The notes: a model not told the origin generated them from the letters alone. A stretch of 64,000 nucleotides of DNA from Cichorium intybus (GCA_023525715.1 CM042012.1:35350151-35414150), one strand, 5' to 3'. Shown: positions 36,248-52,230, counted from the first letter of the stretch. A program made the numbers and translations.

Positions 36248-38359
36248 ATGGATGTCCGTCGTAGGCTCCCTCCCAAACCTCCGTCCGCCACCATCCTCAG
36301 CCACCAGAAGGCTGTTGCTAGCGGTGACGATCGCTCATCTTCCTCTGCGAAGGCTGGTGTTGTTGATCGCTCACCGTCACCAGTTCCTAAAGCGTCGGAT
36401 GCATTACCGCTTCCTCTGTACCTAACAAACGGCATTTTCTTCACTTTGTTCTTCTCTGTTGCCTACTACCTTCTTCACCGTTGGCGTGACAAGATCCGGT
36501 CGTCTACGCCTCTCCATGTCGTGACGCTTTCAGAACTGGCCGCCATCGTCTCCCTCATTGCGTCGTTCATCTACCTTCTAGGGTTCTTCGGTATCGATTT
36601 CGTGCAATCGTTTATCACCACCTCACGTGGCGAAGAGGATAGTTTTGTTCTTGAAGGTGAAGTGGAACAGCATTCTGAACCTAAACCTAGAATTGTGGAT
36701 CCTGTACCGTCTCTCGCTCTCGCGTCTGAAGAGGACGAGGAGATTGTGAAGTCTGTGGTTTGTGGATCGGTTCCTTCATATTCTCTGGAGTCAAAGCTCG
36801 GGGACTGCCTTAGGGCTGCTTCGATTCGACGCCAGGCGTTGGAGAGAACGACTGGAAGGTCGTTATTAGGTTTGCCATTGGAAGGATTGGATTACGATTC
36901 GATTTTAGGGCAGTGTTGCGAGATGCCTGTTGGTTATGTTCAGATACCTGTGGGAATCGCTGGGCCGTTGTTGCTGAACGGTTGTGAGTACATGGTGCCA
37001 ATGGCAACTACTGAAGGGTGTTTGGTTGCGAGTACAAACAGAGGTTGTAAGGCTATTTTTGCATCCGGTGGAGCTACAGCAATTCTACTGAAAGATGGAA
37101 TGACGAGAGCGCCTGTTGTTAGGTTTGCCACGGCGGAGAGAGCTTCACAACTTAAGTTCTTTCTGGAAGACGCCATCAATTTTGATACATTGAGCATCGT
37201 TTTCAACAAGTAAGGTCCTTCTCCATCAGTTATTTTCAGTAACTTTCCTATCTAATTTCCTTTCCAAATTTGAATCCAACTGCATTAGACAGCTAACAAT
37301 CATTTAACTATCACACGATTGTTATATCTGATGTTGATAGGTTCCACTCTGTCTAAAACTAGTTTCTAATTCTTAACTGATACTATCTTGTACTATAAAC
37401 AGGTCAAGCAGATTCGCCAGGCTCCAAAACATTCAATGCTCAATCGCTGGGAAAAATTTATACATCAGATTCACTTGCAGCACAGGTGACGCCATGGGAA
37501 TGAACATGGTATCAAAAGGTGTCCAAAACGTGTTAGATTTTCTCCAAAACGATTTCCCAGACATGGATGTGATCGGCATATCTGGTAAATCTCCCATATT
37601 TCTCTTAACTCCACATGTTTAACCAATTATTGTTCTTCAACATGTGATGAAGAATACTCCATGATTTTGAACAGGAAACTTTTGCTCGGATAAAAAACCT
37701 GCTGCTGTGAACTGGATTGAGGGGCGTGGGAAGTCTGTTGTTTGTGAAGCAGTCATTACAGAAGAGGTGGTGAAAAAGGTACTTAAAACAACAGTACCTG
37801 GGCTTGTAGAACTTAACATGCTTAAGAACCTTACCGGTTCAGCCATTGCTGGTTCTCTTGGTGGCTTCAATGCCCATGCTGCCAATATTGTATCTGCAGT
37901 CTTTATAGCCACTGGTCAAGATCCTGCCCAAAACATTGAAAGCTCTCATTGCATAACAATGATGGAAGCTGTTAATAATGGAAAAGACCTTCACATCTCT
38001 GTTACCATGCCTTCAATCGAGGTATTCATTAAGACATTAACTTCTGTATCCATTAAGTCAAAAAGAAACAATACCGAGTTACTGACTCTTCGACTGTCTG
38101 TTTGTATTAGGTTGGTACGGTTGGAGGAGGGACACAGCTGGCATCCCAATCAGCGTGCTTGAACTTACTTGGAGTGAAGGGTGCGAGCCATGAGTCACCG
38201 GGGTCAAACGCGAGGCTGTTGGCAAGTGTGGTGGCTGGTGCGGTGTTGGCGGGTGAGCTGTCGCTGATGTCAGCAATAGCAGCAGGGCAGTTAGTTAGGA
38301 GCCATATGAAGTATAACAGATCAAACAGGGATATTGCTGCAATTGCATCAAGTGTGTGA
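36248..38359 (+). CDS. HMGR: 3-hydroxy-3-methylglutaryl-CoA reductase (HMGR)
   Basis: Four exons: 36248-37209, 37403-37584, 37675-38021, 38111-38359, giving 579 aa. The enzyme reduces HMG-CoA to mevalonate with two NADPH at the ER membrane, the committed step for cytosolic sterols, triterpenes and sesquiterpenes. The start MDVRRR is the usual plant HMGR start with an arginine ER signal. Two membrane spans lie at about 55-77 and 97-120, then an acidic linker and the catalytic domain. Substrate motifs are EMPVGYVQIP (225-234) and TTEGCLVA with catalytic Glu256. NADPH motifs are DAMGMNM and GTVGGGTQ. The catalytic Asp is in ATGQDPAQN and the catalytic His in SHMKYNRS, whose last Ser is the conserved kinase target of the family. 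The four-exon layout is the plant standard. All key residues are present. A longer in-frame start exists upstream (see findings). Confidence 0.96.
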
Positions 38360-41004
<2,645 letters not shown>

Positions 41005-44000
41005 TTATATAAGATTGTCGAGCTGTGCTTGCAGTTCAGGTATAGACACCATGTTTATGTTGTCGATTTCCTCCTGAGAGTACTCCTTTTTCAGCAGTGA
41101 TTGTACTTGCTCATGGGCTTCTATGATATTCGTCCTGTACAAAATAAAATTATCACATATCTGTAACAATTATTAAGGAAAACTGAGAGAATATAAATAA
41201 AAAAATCTTACTTGATTGGTTTGAAAAGTATTGTACGGGTGGATGGATTTTGCAGATAAAGCTTCATTTTCCCCATCACTCTTGGCAACTCATTCTGCAT
41301 ACCTGCATTCACCTGTACCAATCGGGTCCATGAATAAAAGTCTCATATAATTTTTTTAAAAAATAATAATAATACCTTCTGGACAATTTCTGCAACTTTA
41401 TCTGGTGTAGCAAATGCGTGATCTTTGAGTGGCTTTCCCATAGCTGACTCTAACTTTTGATTTTGAGCACCCGATGACAATGCCACCCGGACAGCTGTCA
41501 CCTTCAAGAAATAAAAAAACGGAAATGATCTATAATTCATGAGGTCCTCTTTTTTATTTATTTAAAAAAAATAAAAAATACTAACCTTTGTTACAAAGGA
41601 AAGCATGGGGTCTACTACTAGCTTAGTGACTGACATGATGAACTCCTCACATGTGGTTTTCAGGTTTTTCTCCAGTTCCTGAATGCAAAGAGTAATATAA
41701 ATTTAAAAAAAAATAATAATAATTTAGAAATTTAATCAAATGAAGAGTGGTTTGGTTATACTTATATTACCTTCTTTGCATCAATTTGACTTTCCAAAAC
41801 CCGGGGTGACAGTGTCCTTGCCAAAGAAGTTGACCTTGACCAATCAAATAACGAGGTTTGACCTCTAAGAATTCGTCTAAGATGCTCCTGTGTACATATA
41901 AATGAGAGATTATTTTTACCATTTTTTTTAAACAAAAGAGAAGTTGAAGCTTATATGTTATATACTAACCAACAAATGGGAGAAATCCAGTTCCTTGTGT
42001 GTGACTGAGAATTCTATGTCAAAAGGTGCAATCTGAAAAAGAATACACAAAACTTAGTGGAAAAAAATAATAATAAAAATAATGGGTCAAGAGTCAAAGT
42101 CAAAAGTCAAGAGTCAAGACCTGTTCTCTTAATATAAGAAGATGCTTAATAAGAAAGAGTTGTCCATCCATTTGCGATGATCTTTTTGCAACAAGTTTGC
42201 TTGCTTTCTGCAGCAAATAAATAACAAAATAATAATTACACACAAAATGTAGAAAGAAATCTAGAGCAATCAAGTTTACTTACTTGGATGGATAAAGAGC
42301 AAAACTCAACAGCTTCCTGAAAGATGGAATTTTGAATTAAAAATTTTAAAATAAATTATAAGAATTGTATTATAGGTGTAAGAGAGAAAATCAAAACCTG
42401 TGCCAAACCAGTAAATACTGCTTGCTCCAAACAATTATATAATTTAGAAAGACAGGATACGGTTTTTTCCAGTGGAGGGTACCAAGTTTTCACAACATCT
42501 GCACTCAGCTCCATCTACAAATTAATTAAAAAAAAACACATTTTTATTTATACAATATGATAATGGAAGGATTTTGATGGGTATATTTTATAAATTTAAG
42601 AAGCTTACAGAAGTGGGATCTGATTTGGTGTCAGGTGATTGTTCCAGCTTTTTAGGGTAATCCAGATCTTCATCCAATGGGAGATAATTTGCTATCTGAG
42701 ATGAATAATTTGAAAAATAAACTATAACATACAAGAAATGATACAATATTAACCAAAAAAGTCAACATACCTCATCACGAATATGTGTTCGAGCACGGAA
42801 GGTTAGTCTTTCATGAATATCTGCTAAGATTCTGTCTAATGTGGGCCGTATTCCTGCTAAAGATTCACTTCTTCTGCTTAATTGTTCACCTATGACTTCT
42901 ATTTTAAGAATATCCACAAGTTCACAAAGAACATCAAGATTCGTTTCATGAATAAGCTTTGGTCGCAATGTATCATATAAGTAAGTACACCTGAAAACAC
43001 AAAACCATTTTATTTTAATTTTCAACAAAAAAGAATTCCATTTTCAGAATTTAAAACTTACAGTGGATCTACTAAAGGAGCTAGACTTGAAATGTCCTCT
43101 GAAGTTGATGGGAAGAAATGGTCAAACAGTTGGTGCTCCAGCTGGCAAACCTGTCAATGTAAAAAATTACAAAAATGCCCTTCATAAAGAAAAGATATTT
43201 TTTATAATTTAAATTACCTGCATTAAGTATGCGCAACCAGATCTGGTTAATGAAGGTAAAGTTTCCTTTTTGGAATATTCTGAGATCCTTTGTGATACTA
43301 TGCCTTTTACCTACATGACATATACAGAAGAGGGACAATTGTAATTTTTCATAATATAGAGAAATTTTTAAAATACATAATTGAAAAAGGTGAAAAAGCT
43401 GACCAATGATAGGCGTTGTTCACAGTATATTCTGTGGCATTCTGAAAGAATTTGAACATACTCTTTTCTTGAACATCTTCTTTCAATTTCTTCAAGTATT
43501 GGTTTAAGCTGCATATGTGGCTAATAAATATTAGGTTCATTTATTAATAAATGGATTATATAAAAATTAAAAAGTAAGATATTTTTACCTCACTTGCAGC
43601 TGCCTTGAAGCGAACATATATAATAGATGCCTCAACACCCTCAGAAACAGCTGCTTTATTCCCACCACTACCCTTGAGTGCTGTTTGGACCTGTCCAGAA
43701 AAAATAAATAAATAAATTATGCCAAAACATTTTCATTTTATTAAAGTACAAGTGCTTCCAAATATTTACCTGTGAAGTACTGCTTTTGAGAACAGAAAGA
43801 ACATGAGCACGTATCATCCCCAAGGCTCGAGACTGTAATTAAATTAACTCAATAAAATCTTAATCAAATTAAAATTCAGGGAATTAAAAATTTGATTTTT
43901 AGAAGGAAAAGTGTGTTACTTACTTGAAGTTGACGAAATTTGACCAGATAAACATTGGACTCGGCATACTGAGGATTATTTTCAACATACCTAAACATAT

Positions 44001-45309
44001 TGTAAATTTGATGCATAATATATATGAAAAAATTAATAATTAGAACCATGTAAATAAAAAGTTAAAAACTAGTTTGAATCTTACGAGATGCAATCATCGA
44101 GTTTTTTAAGTTGTGGAAGAAAGTTTTCACTTGCAACATTTGTATTTGAAGAATAAAAACTGGTGGCAACCTGCAATATGAAGACTTGATTTAACAAATA
44201 CTTTATTAGAAACTAGTGGATTAAGCTACAACTATAAATAATAATACTTACATTCTCTAATTCATCAAAATAATTGAGTTTACTACGAAGGGATTCTGCA
44301 AATTCAATCAATCGTTGTTTCTCTATTACCTTTAATACAAAAAGAATAATTAGTCAAACACTCAGATATATTTATGTTGACTAATATTAATTATAAATTG
44401 TAGCAGGGTCCCACCATTCTGTCACATGCATCATGAAGGGTTTTGGTCTTGGTTGCAACTACTTGATGTTGCATTTGTAATTCATTGAACAAATCAAGGG
44501 TTTCATCCACCTGAAAAGTATAGTGGTTAAGTTGACTAGTCAACTATCTTATCCTAAATAAAAGTTTATGTATACCTGCTGTAGAATACCATCACATGTC
44601 TGTATCCTTTCAGTCAAGGTGTTAACATATTGCTGATACTTCTCTTCTGTCTATGGAATTATACAAAATCATATGTGAATAGATAGCCAATTTGATTAAA
44701 GACAAACAAGAAAACAACATGCTACTAACTAACCTCTGATTTCATTGCTGCTTCAAGATCTGTAAACCACTTGTAAAACTGTAACAATGTCAATGAGTGT
44801 CCTTTAAGTCTTTAATGGAAACATATTGTAAGAAAAGAAAGAGTGAGACTTGTTTCATACTTGGTTTGTATTGACCAAAACACCATCTATTTCACCGGAT
44901 TCTTCCACTGTGCCATGCTTTGTTGAAATAGATGAACCATTATTCTCTCTGGAAATATTTTCTTGGGACTGTAAATTACCATATTATTAATTAAAAAATA
45001 TCATCCAATTATGCAAATTGATGTAATTAAATGTTATGTTGAAACAAGAACTCACCAATTTGGAAGGAAATGGTCGATCAACAACTGCATGAGAGAGTGC
45101 TATTATTGCTGCATGTTGTTGTTCAGTTAGTGGAGCATTCTGTCCAATAAAGTGACAAATTGACACCACTTTTAGATCATAATTCAGTAAAATGAAGTGA
45201 CAAATTGACAAGAAATCAAGAACATAACCTGTTCCCATGTAGAGGCAAAGTTGTAGCCTCTAGAAACAGCTTCTGAATTTGGAACGCCTGTTCTGGTGGT
45301 AGTAGTCAT
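41005..45309 (-). CDS. COG3: Conserved oligomeric Golgi complex subunit 3 (COG3 / Sec34)
   Basis: 25 exons on the - strand, all GT-AG: 45309-45229, 45139-45056, 44968-44861, 44778-44734, 44650-44576, 44510-44415, 44329-44252, 44170-44085, 43990-43924, 43832-43770, 43690-43589, 43508-43404, 43310-43218, 43150-43062, 42990-42771, 42695-42609, 42514-42398, 42316-42284, 42207-42121, 42032-41970, 41887-41771, 41678-41586, 41501-41376, 41312-41212, 41134-41005. They sum to 2,346 nt, or 781 aa, the full length expected of plant COG3. The N-terminal third is helical, with the Sec34-type segment [24 protein letters not shown]. Then come long helical bundles, [26 protein letters not shown] and [31 protein letters not shown] is a tether for vesicles returning within the Golgi. 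No frame break is seen. The 5' leader probably contains a further intron (transcript start near 45,700-45,780). Confidence 0.94.
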
Positions 45310-47460
45310 TTCCTTATTCGTTAACTGATCATCATCAAGATTGAGGGGGAAACATAAACAGAATTAGAAGGGAAACAGAAGGTGAACTGTATTTTCATTT
45401 GCAAAAACTGAAGAAAGCGATACAAAAGTTTGCCAAATTTATATGAACACGACATAAACAATCTCAAGTAAAGCATCAGCATCAGCATTTAAACCGCCAG
45501 ATCCAAATGTACTGATTTCTCACCGAACACAAGTCGATAGTTATTCAATTTGATCAAACACAAAACGAGCCCATGTGGGTTTCCTAACAGATCAGCTAAA
45601 AAGCAATTCAAATGAGAATTTACGGTTTTCAAGTCTGGGTGTACGATCAGATACATAAGAACATACCCTTGAACGTTTCTGAGAGTTCGATTAAATCTTG
45701 AATCAAGGGTTGTAAGATGAGAATAGTTTGAGGTTGCTCTTCATCGCAATGACAATGGCGGTTATTTTCTCTGTTACATCTTTTTATACAAAATAATCAT
45801 TAACAGTTCACACATAAATAGAGTTCACACATAAATAACATTAACAGAAATAATCGGATTCACATATACATTATCCAAACACCCTCTTACTATCTCTGTA
45901 TTCTCTCTTGTTTTCTATATCACTGGGAACAAATTAACAAAATTGTCCAGGCAACCTGTCACTCAAATGAGTCGAATCGGTCTCAAGAACACTCAATTTG
46001 GAATCTCAAAACAAATCGTCAAGGAGTCGAGTATTATTGGATTATATATGTAGATAAATAGTTCAAATTTGACTCTGTCGTTCTTGCACTTCTTCTGTCT
46101 TCCTGATGGAAACCCCAAATCTTAAAAGAATTTTTATAATTCACCTGAACTGTTGTAAATTCCCAAATTGCAGATCATGGATTTTAATAAAATCATGTCA
46201 GATGACATTACGAGAAAGCACTTGAAATAGTAAGATCTGTTTATATCATAATCTATGTTATGTTCAGATTGAGGTAGGAGTTACAAGAGTATTACAATCC
46301 CGTATAAGCATATCGGCGCGGGTAACAGCAGAAAAATTGGAGGAGGCATCGACATTCACAGAATACAGTTACCATCGACATTCACAGAAAATTGTAACCT
46401 ATTAGAGCAGAAATATTACCGATACAGATGATGATGCAGGCCGATCGAGGACAGATCGAGGTCCGATCGAAGTCGCCGGGCTTCGCTGGAGTTGGGATTC
46501 GTCGGAGTCGCCGGGATGCAGAGATGGTTCGAGGGAGGTGAGGTGCGAGCAGTTGTACTGCAGGAGGCATACGATAGGGTCAGTGGTAGTTTACCATTGT
46601 CCTTTTGCAATTAAAATGTCACAAACCCTTTAGGCTTACGTTAAAGGGATTGGTTGCCTACGAAACCATCGGCATCGGCTGCTACGTAGTCGCCATAATA
46701 GAATGCCTACAAAAATACATTTCGATGCCTACAATAGGGAATGGATACCATCAACATTTTATTATTTCTGAATTTAATATTAAAATGAATGAAGAGAGAT
46801 AGATAGAATAAAGGAAGAGAGAGAAGATGCCTCCAACATTTCATCGGCATTCCTTTGTAGATGGACGATGCCTCCAACGCGGAGTGGTTGCCGATCAGCA
46901 TGGGAGTGCCACATAGGCAATGCCGGCAGCATTGCACTCCCAATCCCTTTAGTCTTAAAAATTTAAAGTATTGTGTGACTAAGAGTGATGAAAAGTTAAG
47001 AAGCATTTTTAAATATCCAAAGTTTCAAACATAAATTTTAGTTTATTGACTTTTTGAAAAATCAATAAGCCAATAAATCATTTTAAAAATTTTATCTAAA
47101 CACTATTCGGTCCTTTTGTGACCCAAAGCTAAAAGTGCTTATTAATGGTGACTGTTCGGTCTCGTTGAGAGAAGAGGAGCAGAAACTGTGACTTTGCAAT
47201 CTGATGCAAGGAGAATTGAGTTTTTCTTATAACAACAAAATACATAGTAATTGAAAAGACAATTATAAAAAAAAATTAATGGAAAAACATTATAAACAAA
47301 ATATCATTATAATTTAATTGACTTTAAAAATACATTTTTTTCCAGTAGAACTAATCTTTTACCGGTCTCGTATTTTTGGTTGTCGGTGGTTAAGTTGACT
47401 TGTCAACTATCTTATCCTAAAAGAGATTAATAAAAAGTTGTTTTTGTCGTAATATCTACA
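45310..47460. other. COG3 upstream region and gene-free spacer
   Basis: COG3 leader and promoter to about 45,800, then sequence without a recognised gene. 46,430-46,520 is GC-richer with open frames on both strands but no known family. 47,386-47,421 repeats a piece of a COG3 intron (see findings). Confidence 0.4.
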
Positions 47461-47535
47461 TGATTAACATGTTTTTGTTGTAATATCTAACGAGAGTTTA
47501 ATGAAATTAAAATAAGTATAATATAAAAGAGAGAT

Positions 47536-47830
47536 TGTAGAGTTCAATCCTCATCGAACTCTACAAATATGATTTTAATGAAATTATGGAGTAAAAAATC
47601 AGCTTTGATTCTTTCTCTTTTTTACATGACATCTCATTGAATGCTTTTAGAGTTTAATGCATTTGAGATGACCTTAGAGAGAATTTGAAATAGAATTTTT
47701 GTTCAAGAGTTGTATTATTCCTTTCAACAATAGGGGCATTTATACTACCACATTTATGTTAGAAATTAATCAACTACTAACAACTCCACGCGTAATTCAA
47801 CTATTTATAGAACTCCCCCTTAGATATATT
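47536..47830 (-). repeat. Probable 3' LTR of old nested Copia
   Basis: On the - strand, the purine tract AAGGGGGAG (about 47,815) is followed by TATA-containing sequence (CTATAAATAG and later GTATAAATG) and ends at the palindrome TGTAGAGTTC...GAACTCTACA (47536-47565). Boundaries are inferred, because the matching 5' LTR is outside the window. Confidence 0.5.
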
Positions 47831-47959
47831 TTTCAGTTTGGAGTTCAACTTTGAAGTATTGCCTCGTTAAAATCCTTGCTAAAAAACTCAATGGAAAAAA
47901 ATTTTGTGTAGGGAAAAAGAGTGCAATATATAGTTGACTCCCCTTCATATTAATGTCTA

Positions 47960-49398
47960 TTCATCATTATGTGTTTTGAACATGTCGCATCTTGATATCA
48001 TGAACATGTTTTCTAAAGATTTTAGTAGGAAGTGCATTGGTAAAAAGATCAGATGCATTGTTGTTAGATTGAACATGCTTCATTTCTATCTATTTGTCCT
48101 TTATAAGAGTTTTGGTATATGAAAAGAGATTTGGAGATATATGTTTAGTTCTACCACTCTTGATATATCCTCCTTTCATTTGGGAGACACAAGAAACATT
48201 GTCTTTGTAAATCAAAGTTGGAACTTTATCCTTATCCAATCTACATGAATTCGAAATGAACTGTGTCATTAATCTTAACCATACACATTATCTACTTGCT
48301 TTGTGTAGTGTACCTATTTCAACATGATTAGATGTGGCAACAAGTGTTTGATTTTGAGAACGCCAAGATATTATAGTACCTCCATTCATGAATACATATC
48401 CTTGCATTGTGGGGATCTAATAAAACAGCTGCGTTATGAGTATTAACAATTGGTATATGTTATTTAGTTACTCTTTTTGTGTTAGTATAGTAAACGAATC
48501 TGGTAACGTATTTGCAATCTATTGCAAATGCATAATCTTTTGAACTTCTATTTTAGATTGTTTTGTACGAATATCAATGTACATTAAAAAAGGTTCATGC
48601 GATGAAATATTGTTTTCTTGATTTTCATTTTCCCTTCCTAATGTTGGGAAAATTGCCTCATTAAATTGACAATCAGCAAAACTTGTTGTAAAACATCATC
48701 TGTCAAAGATTATATGCATCATATGATAAAAGTTGTTTCATACCCAACCTCCTTTAACGACCCATTTTTGTACGTTGTGGTGGTGCAATATGTACATATA
48801 CTGTACACCCAAAAAATTTAAAATGGGCAATATTTGTCTCTTGTCCGAAGGTAAGTTGTATAGGAGAATATTTATGATATGCAATTGGTTTTATACGAAT
48901 TAACGATGATGCATGTAATATTACATGACCCCATACAATCACCCTAAGGTTTGTTCTCATTATTAATGGTTTCGTTATTAGTTGAAGATGTTTAATCAAT
49001 GATTCAGCTAAACCCTTATGTGTGTGTATATGAGCAACTGGATGTTCAACAAAAATTCCTATAGCCATACAATAGTCATTGAATAATTGAAATGTAAATT
49101 CCCCAACATTGACTGTCTAGCCTTACTATTCTGATAGTGTAATCGAGAATTCCCTAACATTATCTAGCCTTACACTTTGATAGTGTAATCGGGAAAATAT
49201 GCATTGAGCAAGAAATTTTGCAAATGCCACGTTACGAGTTGACAATAGACAAACATGTGACTATTTACTATATGCATCTATTAAGACCATGAAGTATCTG
49301 AATGCTCCACATGGTGGGTGAATCAGCCAACATATATCATATTGAATTCTTTCAATAAACATATGTGATTCATTTTCAACTTTTAATGGTGATGTTTT
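47960..49398 (-). pseudogene. Copia integrase-RT-RNase H remnant
   Basis: Continues the pre-integrase part at 57005-57304 on the other side of the insertion. The integrase core reads VEHPVAHIHTHKGLAESLIK (about 49,040) and YHKYSPIQLTFGQ, followed by FFGCTVYVHIAPPQRTKMG. RT is barely readable. The RNase H end is at about 48,130-47,960, with RTKHISPNLF and a DLFTNALPT-like phrase. Several stops and frame changes, so not functional. Confidence 0.8.
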
Positions 49399-50175
49399 TG
49401 AAAGGTTTTCTGCAACTATGAACTAAGATTCCTAAGTTCACATGCAACCTATATAGATCTAAGTTTTTCTTCTAGTTAAACATATAACAATTCCTAAAAG
49501 GCCCAAAAAGAATTAAACTAAAAGAAAGATCAAGAAAAACCAACCTTTAGTGAATCTTGGAAGCAAAGCAACAGAAACCTCTTGCCTCAAATGTAGTCAC
49601 ACCCTAGCTTGGAGTTGTTGGCCGAAAATACCTTCTTAGAGAGCTTAAAAATCGTGGCTCTAGGGTTAGGGTGAGCCTCCCTATTTATAGGATCCAAATG
49701 GTGATCAGATAAACCTTAAAGATAAACCTTTTTGAATTCAAATTAAGATAAGCCTTTATCTTAATAATTCAAACCCTTTTATCCTCATTATCAAAATCGA
49801 AAATATATATGTTTCCATATATAATTTCGTTCACCACACTTACTCACTCAACTGTCACTTACTCAACTATTGAATAATTACAGTTTTAGTCCCTGCACCT
49901 TAATTAATCAATTTAACTGCCAAATTAATTCTAATTAATTCCAGAAAAATTTCTAATTAATTATTATAGTTTCTAATTAATATATTATCACTTAAATATA
50001 TTAATAAACTATTTATTTAATTTCTATTGATTTATTAATCACATAATAAATCAATCTTTCTCTCTACCGGACTTTCTGCCAATCCTCCAACTATGAGGGC
50101 AACCCAAATGGACTATGCTACTATTAATTAGATAAATACTAATTATTAGTCATGGCTTAGACACCTAATCCAACA
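49399..50175 (-). repeat. 3' LTR of family-A element
   Basis: 777 bp. On the - strand it runs from TGTTGGATTAGG (50175) to CCTTTCA (49399). The TATA region CTATAAATAGGG is near 49,690. Confidence 0.92.
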
Positions 50176-51275
50176 GTCTCCCACTTGGATAAGTCTATGA
50201 CTAAAATTACCATTTAACCTCTAATTAATTAGCAACTGTAGCTTCCTAGAAACCGCTGCCGAACTCTGACCTAGTCAGTTCTGTCCAATGATAAGTGAAC
50301 ATATGATCCTTCGTCCAACAAGATATTTTCAGACACGAGACATGGATTGAGATCAATCTCGGTCCGATACTCTGTTTCCCGATTTCCGATTCTGCTTATG
50401 ACTTTAGAACTTCTAATTGAACACATCAATTTAGTCCAGGCTGGCCAACACTTTAGTCAACTTGAAAATCATCGAGAGGCCTACAGATATCTGTTTCCCA
50501 TCAGGGTCAAGGAACGAATAAGCTTCGACTTATATGCTTATATCTTTTACAAGTCAAATCATTCACAACAACATGTTTTATAACATCGAATTACCGATGC
50601 GTTTTCATATTATCAATGAACAACTGCCTTGTAAATCATAACTCATATCTCTCCACTTCAAGATCATAAGATATTATCGTCTCAACATTGCTTGTGATAT
50701 AATCCATGAAGCAATCTGTTGAGCGTGGGTTTATCCAATACTCAAATCTCTATTTCTAAGTACTCATGAATGTTGTAGCAATCCTATTGCTATGTCTAAC
50801 TCCTTAGACAGTCTACAAACCAATTCATGATAGTCTTGATTCAATACTTACTTCCCAAAGTATGAGCGACTGTGGACCTATCTGAATAATTATATTATTC
50901 GGGAAGTAAAACATGCAAAAGTGAAACATAAAGATCTGACTGGCAGCTACTCCTGCTTATTACCAAGTCTCCACAAGGTAATCACCAAGTCGGACCTTGT
51001 CATAAACTGTTATCGGTTTCAAGATTTCTTTTAAACATTCAATTCTAATTTTACATCTATGTCTTTATCAACCTTACACTCTTTCTATGTATCCAAAGTA
51101 TCTTATACTTGTACACTTTATTGCAGATGATCCAATCGGATGCTCATCCGATAACATCTCAATATGTTATCCTGTTAATTTCTCTCCTAACTCCATTATG
51201 GTAATGTGTACGGTGACTTCCTATGGTTTTGGGGTCTTTAGTCTACTTGACTGCACCCTAAGATTATTTCGAGGT

Positions 51276-51316
51276 GCTATGATGTGCCGGTGAACCACAC
51301 GCGCTCCATCAGAATA
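51276..51316 (-). repeat. Constant-loop hairpin, copy 1
   Basis: The core GCCGGTGAACCACACGCG (+ strand) is flanked by TGATG on the left and CATCA on the right, which pair. Looser complementarity continues outward (left TCGAGG..., right ACCATCGA). One of four related units. Confidence 0.75.
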
Positions 51317-51655
51317 CCATCGAGATTCTTTAACCATCATGTCCTTCAACATCATGTCCTGACGTTACCCATTTGAAAAACTTTCAAATTAACACTATCA
51401 CCCCAATCATTTCCTAATGAATTCTCACTTGAAAACAATCCATCCAGTATACCTAGCCAGGCAATGTCCTGAATCCAACTTACTATGCCCTAAGCATTAA
51501 GTTATCAGGACATGTTCATGACTTTATGATCGATCCAAAACTTGTGGAACCCGATCTAATCCTATTCCAAACCCTTTCGGAATCCAAGGATTATTTATAA
51601 TCCTTTGTGTCATGATTTTCGAAAAACTATTTTCCTTTCGGAGACTTTTCTCGTG

Positions 51656-51973
51656 CATCTTGAATCTTATCAAGATCATGCTTACAATGGCTAGTCTATG
51701 CTGGTGATCTCATCTTTCCAATAGATGACTGTGAATTACATGAGTATGTTGCACCTTCTTTATTTCTTTCATGCCAAGTCATCACACTTTGCAATGACAA
51801 GAAAAACTTTTCCTAAGTCTATGCATCTTGAATCTCATCAAGATCATCTTGGCAGAATCTGGATCTATCTCATAGATGCTTACAACCACCTGAGTATGCC
51901 GTATTTCTATTAAGGCTTTCATAGCGATCCGTCTCTTAACACCAAGTCATTACACTTCGTAATGAAAAGAGAC
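51656..51973. repeat. Two ~168-bp tandem units, each with a nested hairpin
   Basis: Units start CATCTTGAATCT at 51656 and 51824, and each contains ATCTTGA...TCAAGAT. Unit 1 ends in a nested palindrome with arms TTTCTT/AAGAAA and GTCAT/ATGAC (51763-51804). Unit 2 has GTCTCTT/AAGAGAC and TCATTAC/GTAATGA (51931-51973). Outer arms differ between units yet pair within each. Confidence 0.75.
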
Positions 51974-52230
51974 GTTTCCTAGAACCATTATTTATCCCAT
52001 ATGTGGGGATAGTGGATAACGACGACTCCCACTGGCTTTGACACGGTTATAGGTTATTCACAAAATCCAGGACTTATGGCACATTTTGAGAATCTAAACC
52101 TTTCTGACATTTTAATGGAAATCTTTTAGCCCTTTCTCAAAATCCAATCCTTTGGCGTATTTTGAGAATTTGAATATCCTTTCTTGCGAGATGCCCGTGG
52201 GACGAAACCCGGGGCCATGTACCTTTTGTA

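Noticed and set aside
36110..36444. Opposite-strand frames over HMGR exon 1
   Set aside because: Shadow frames of a GC-rich coding exon with clear HMGR text on the + strand.
46382..46610. Overlapping open frames near 46.4-46.6 kb as a small gene
   Set aside because: Two frames on the same strand overlap, neither has a known domain, and the composition is a local GC patch.
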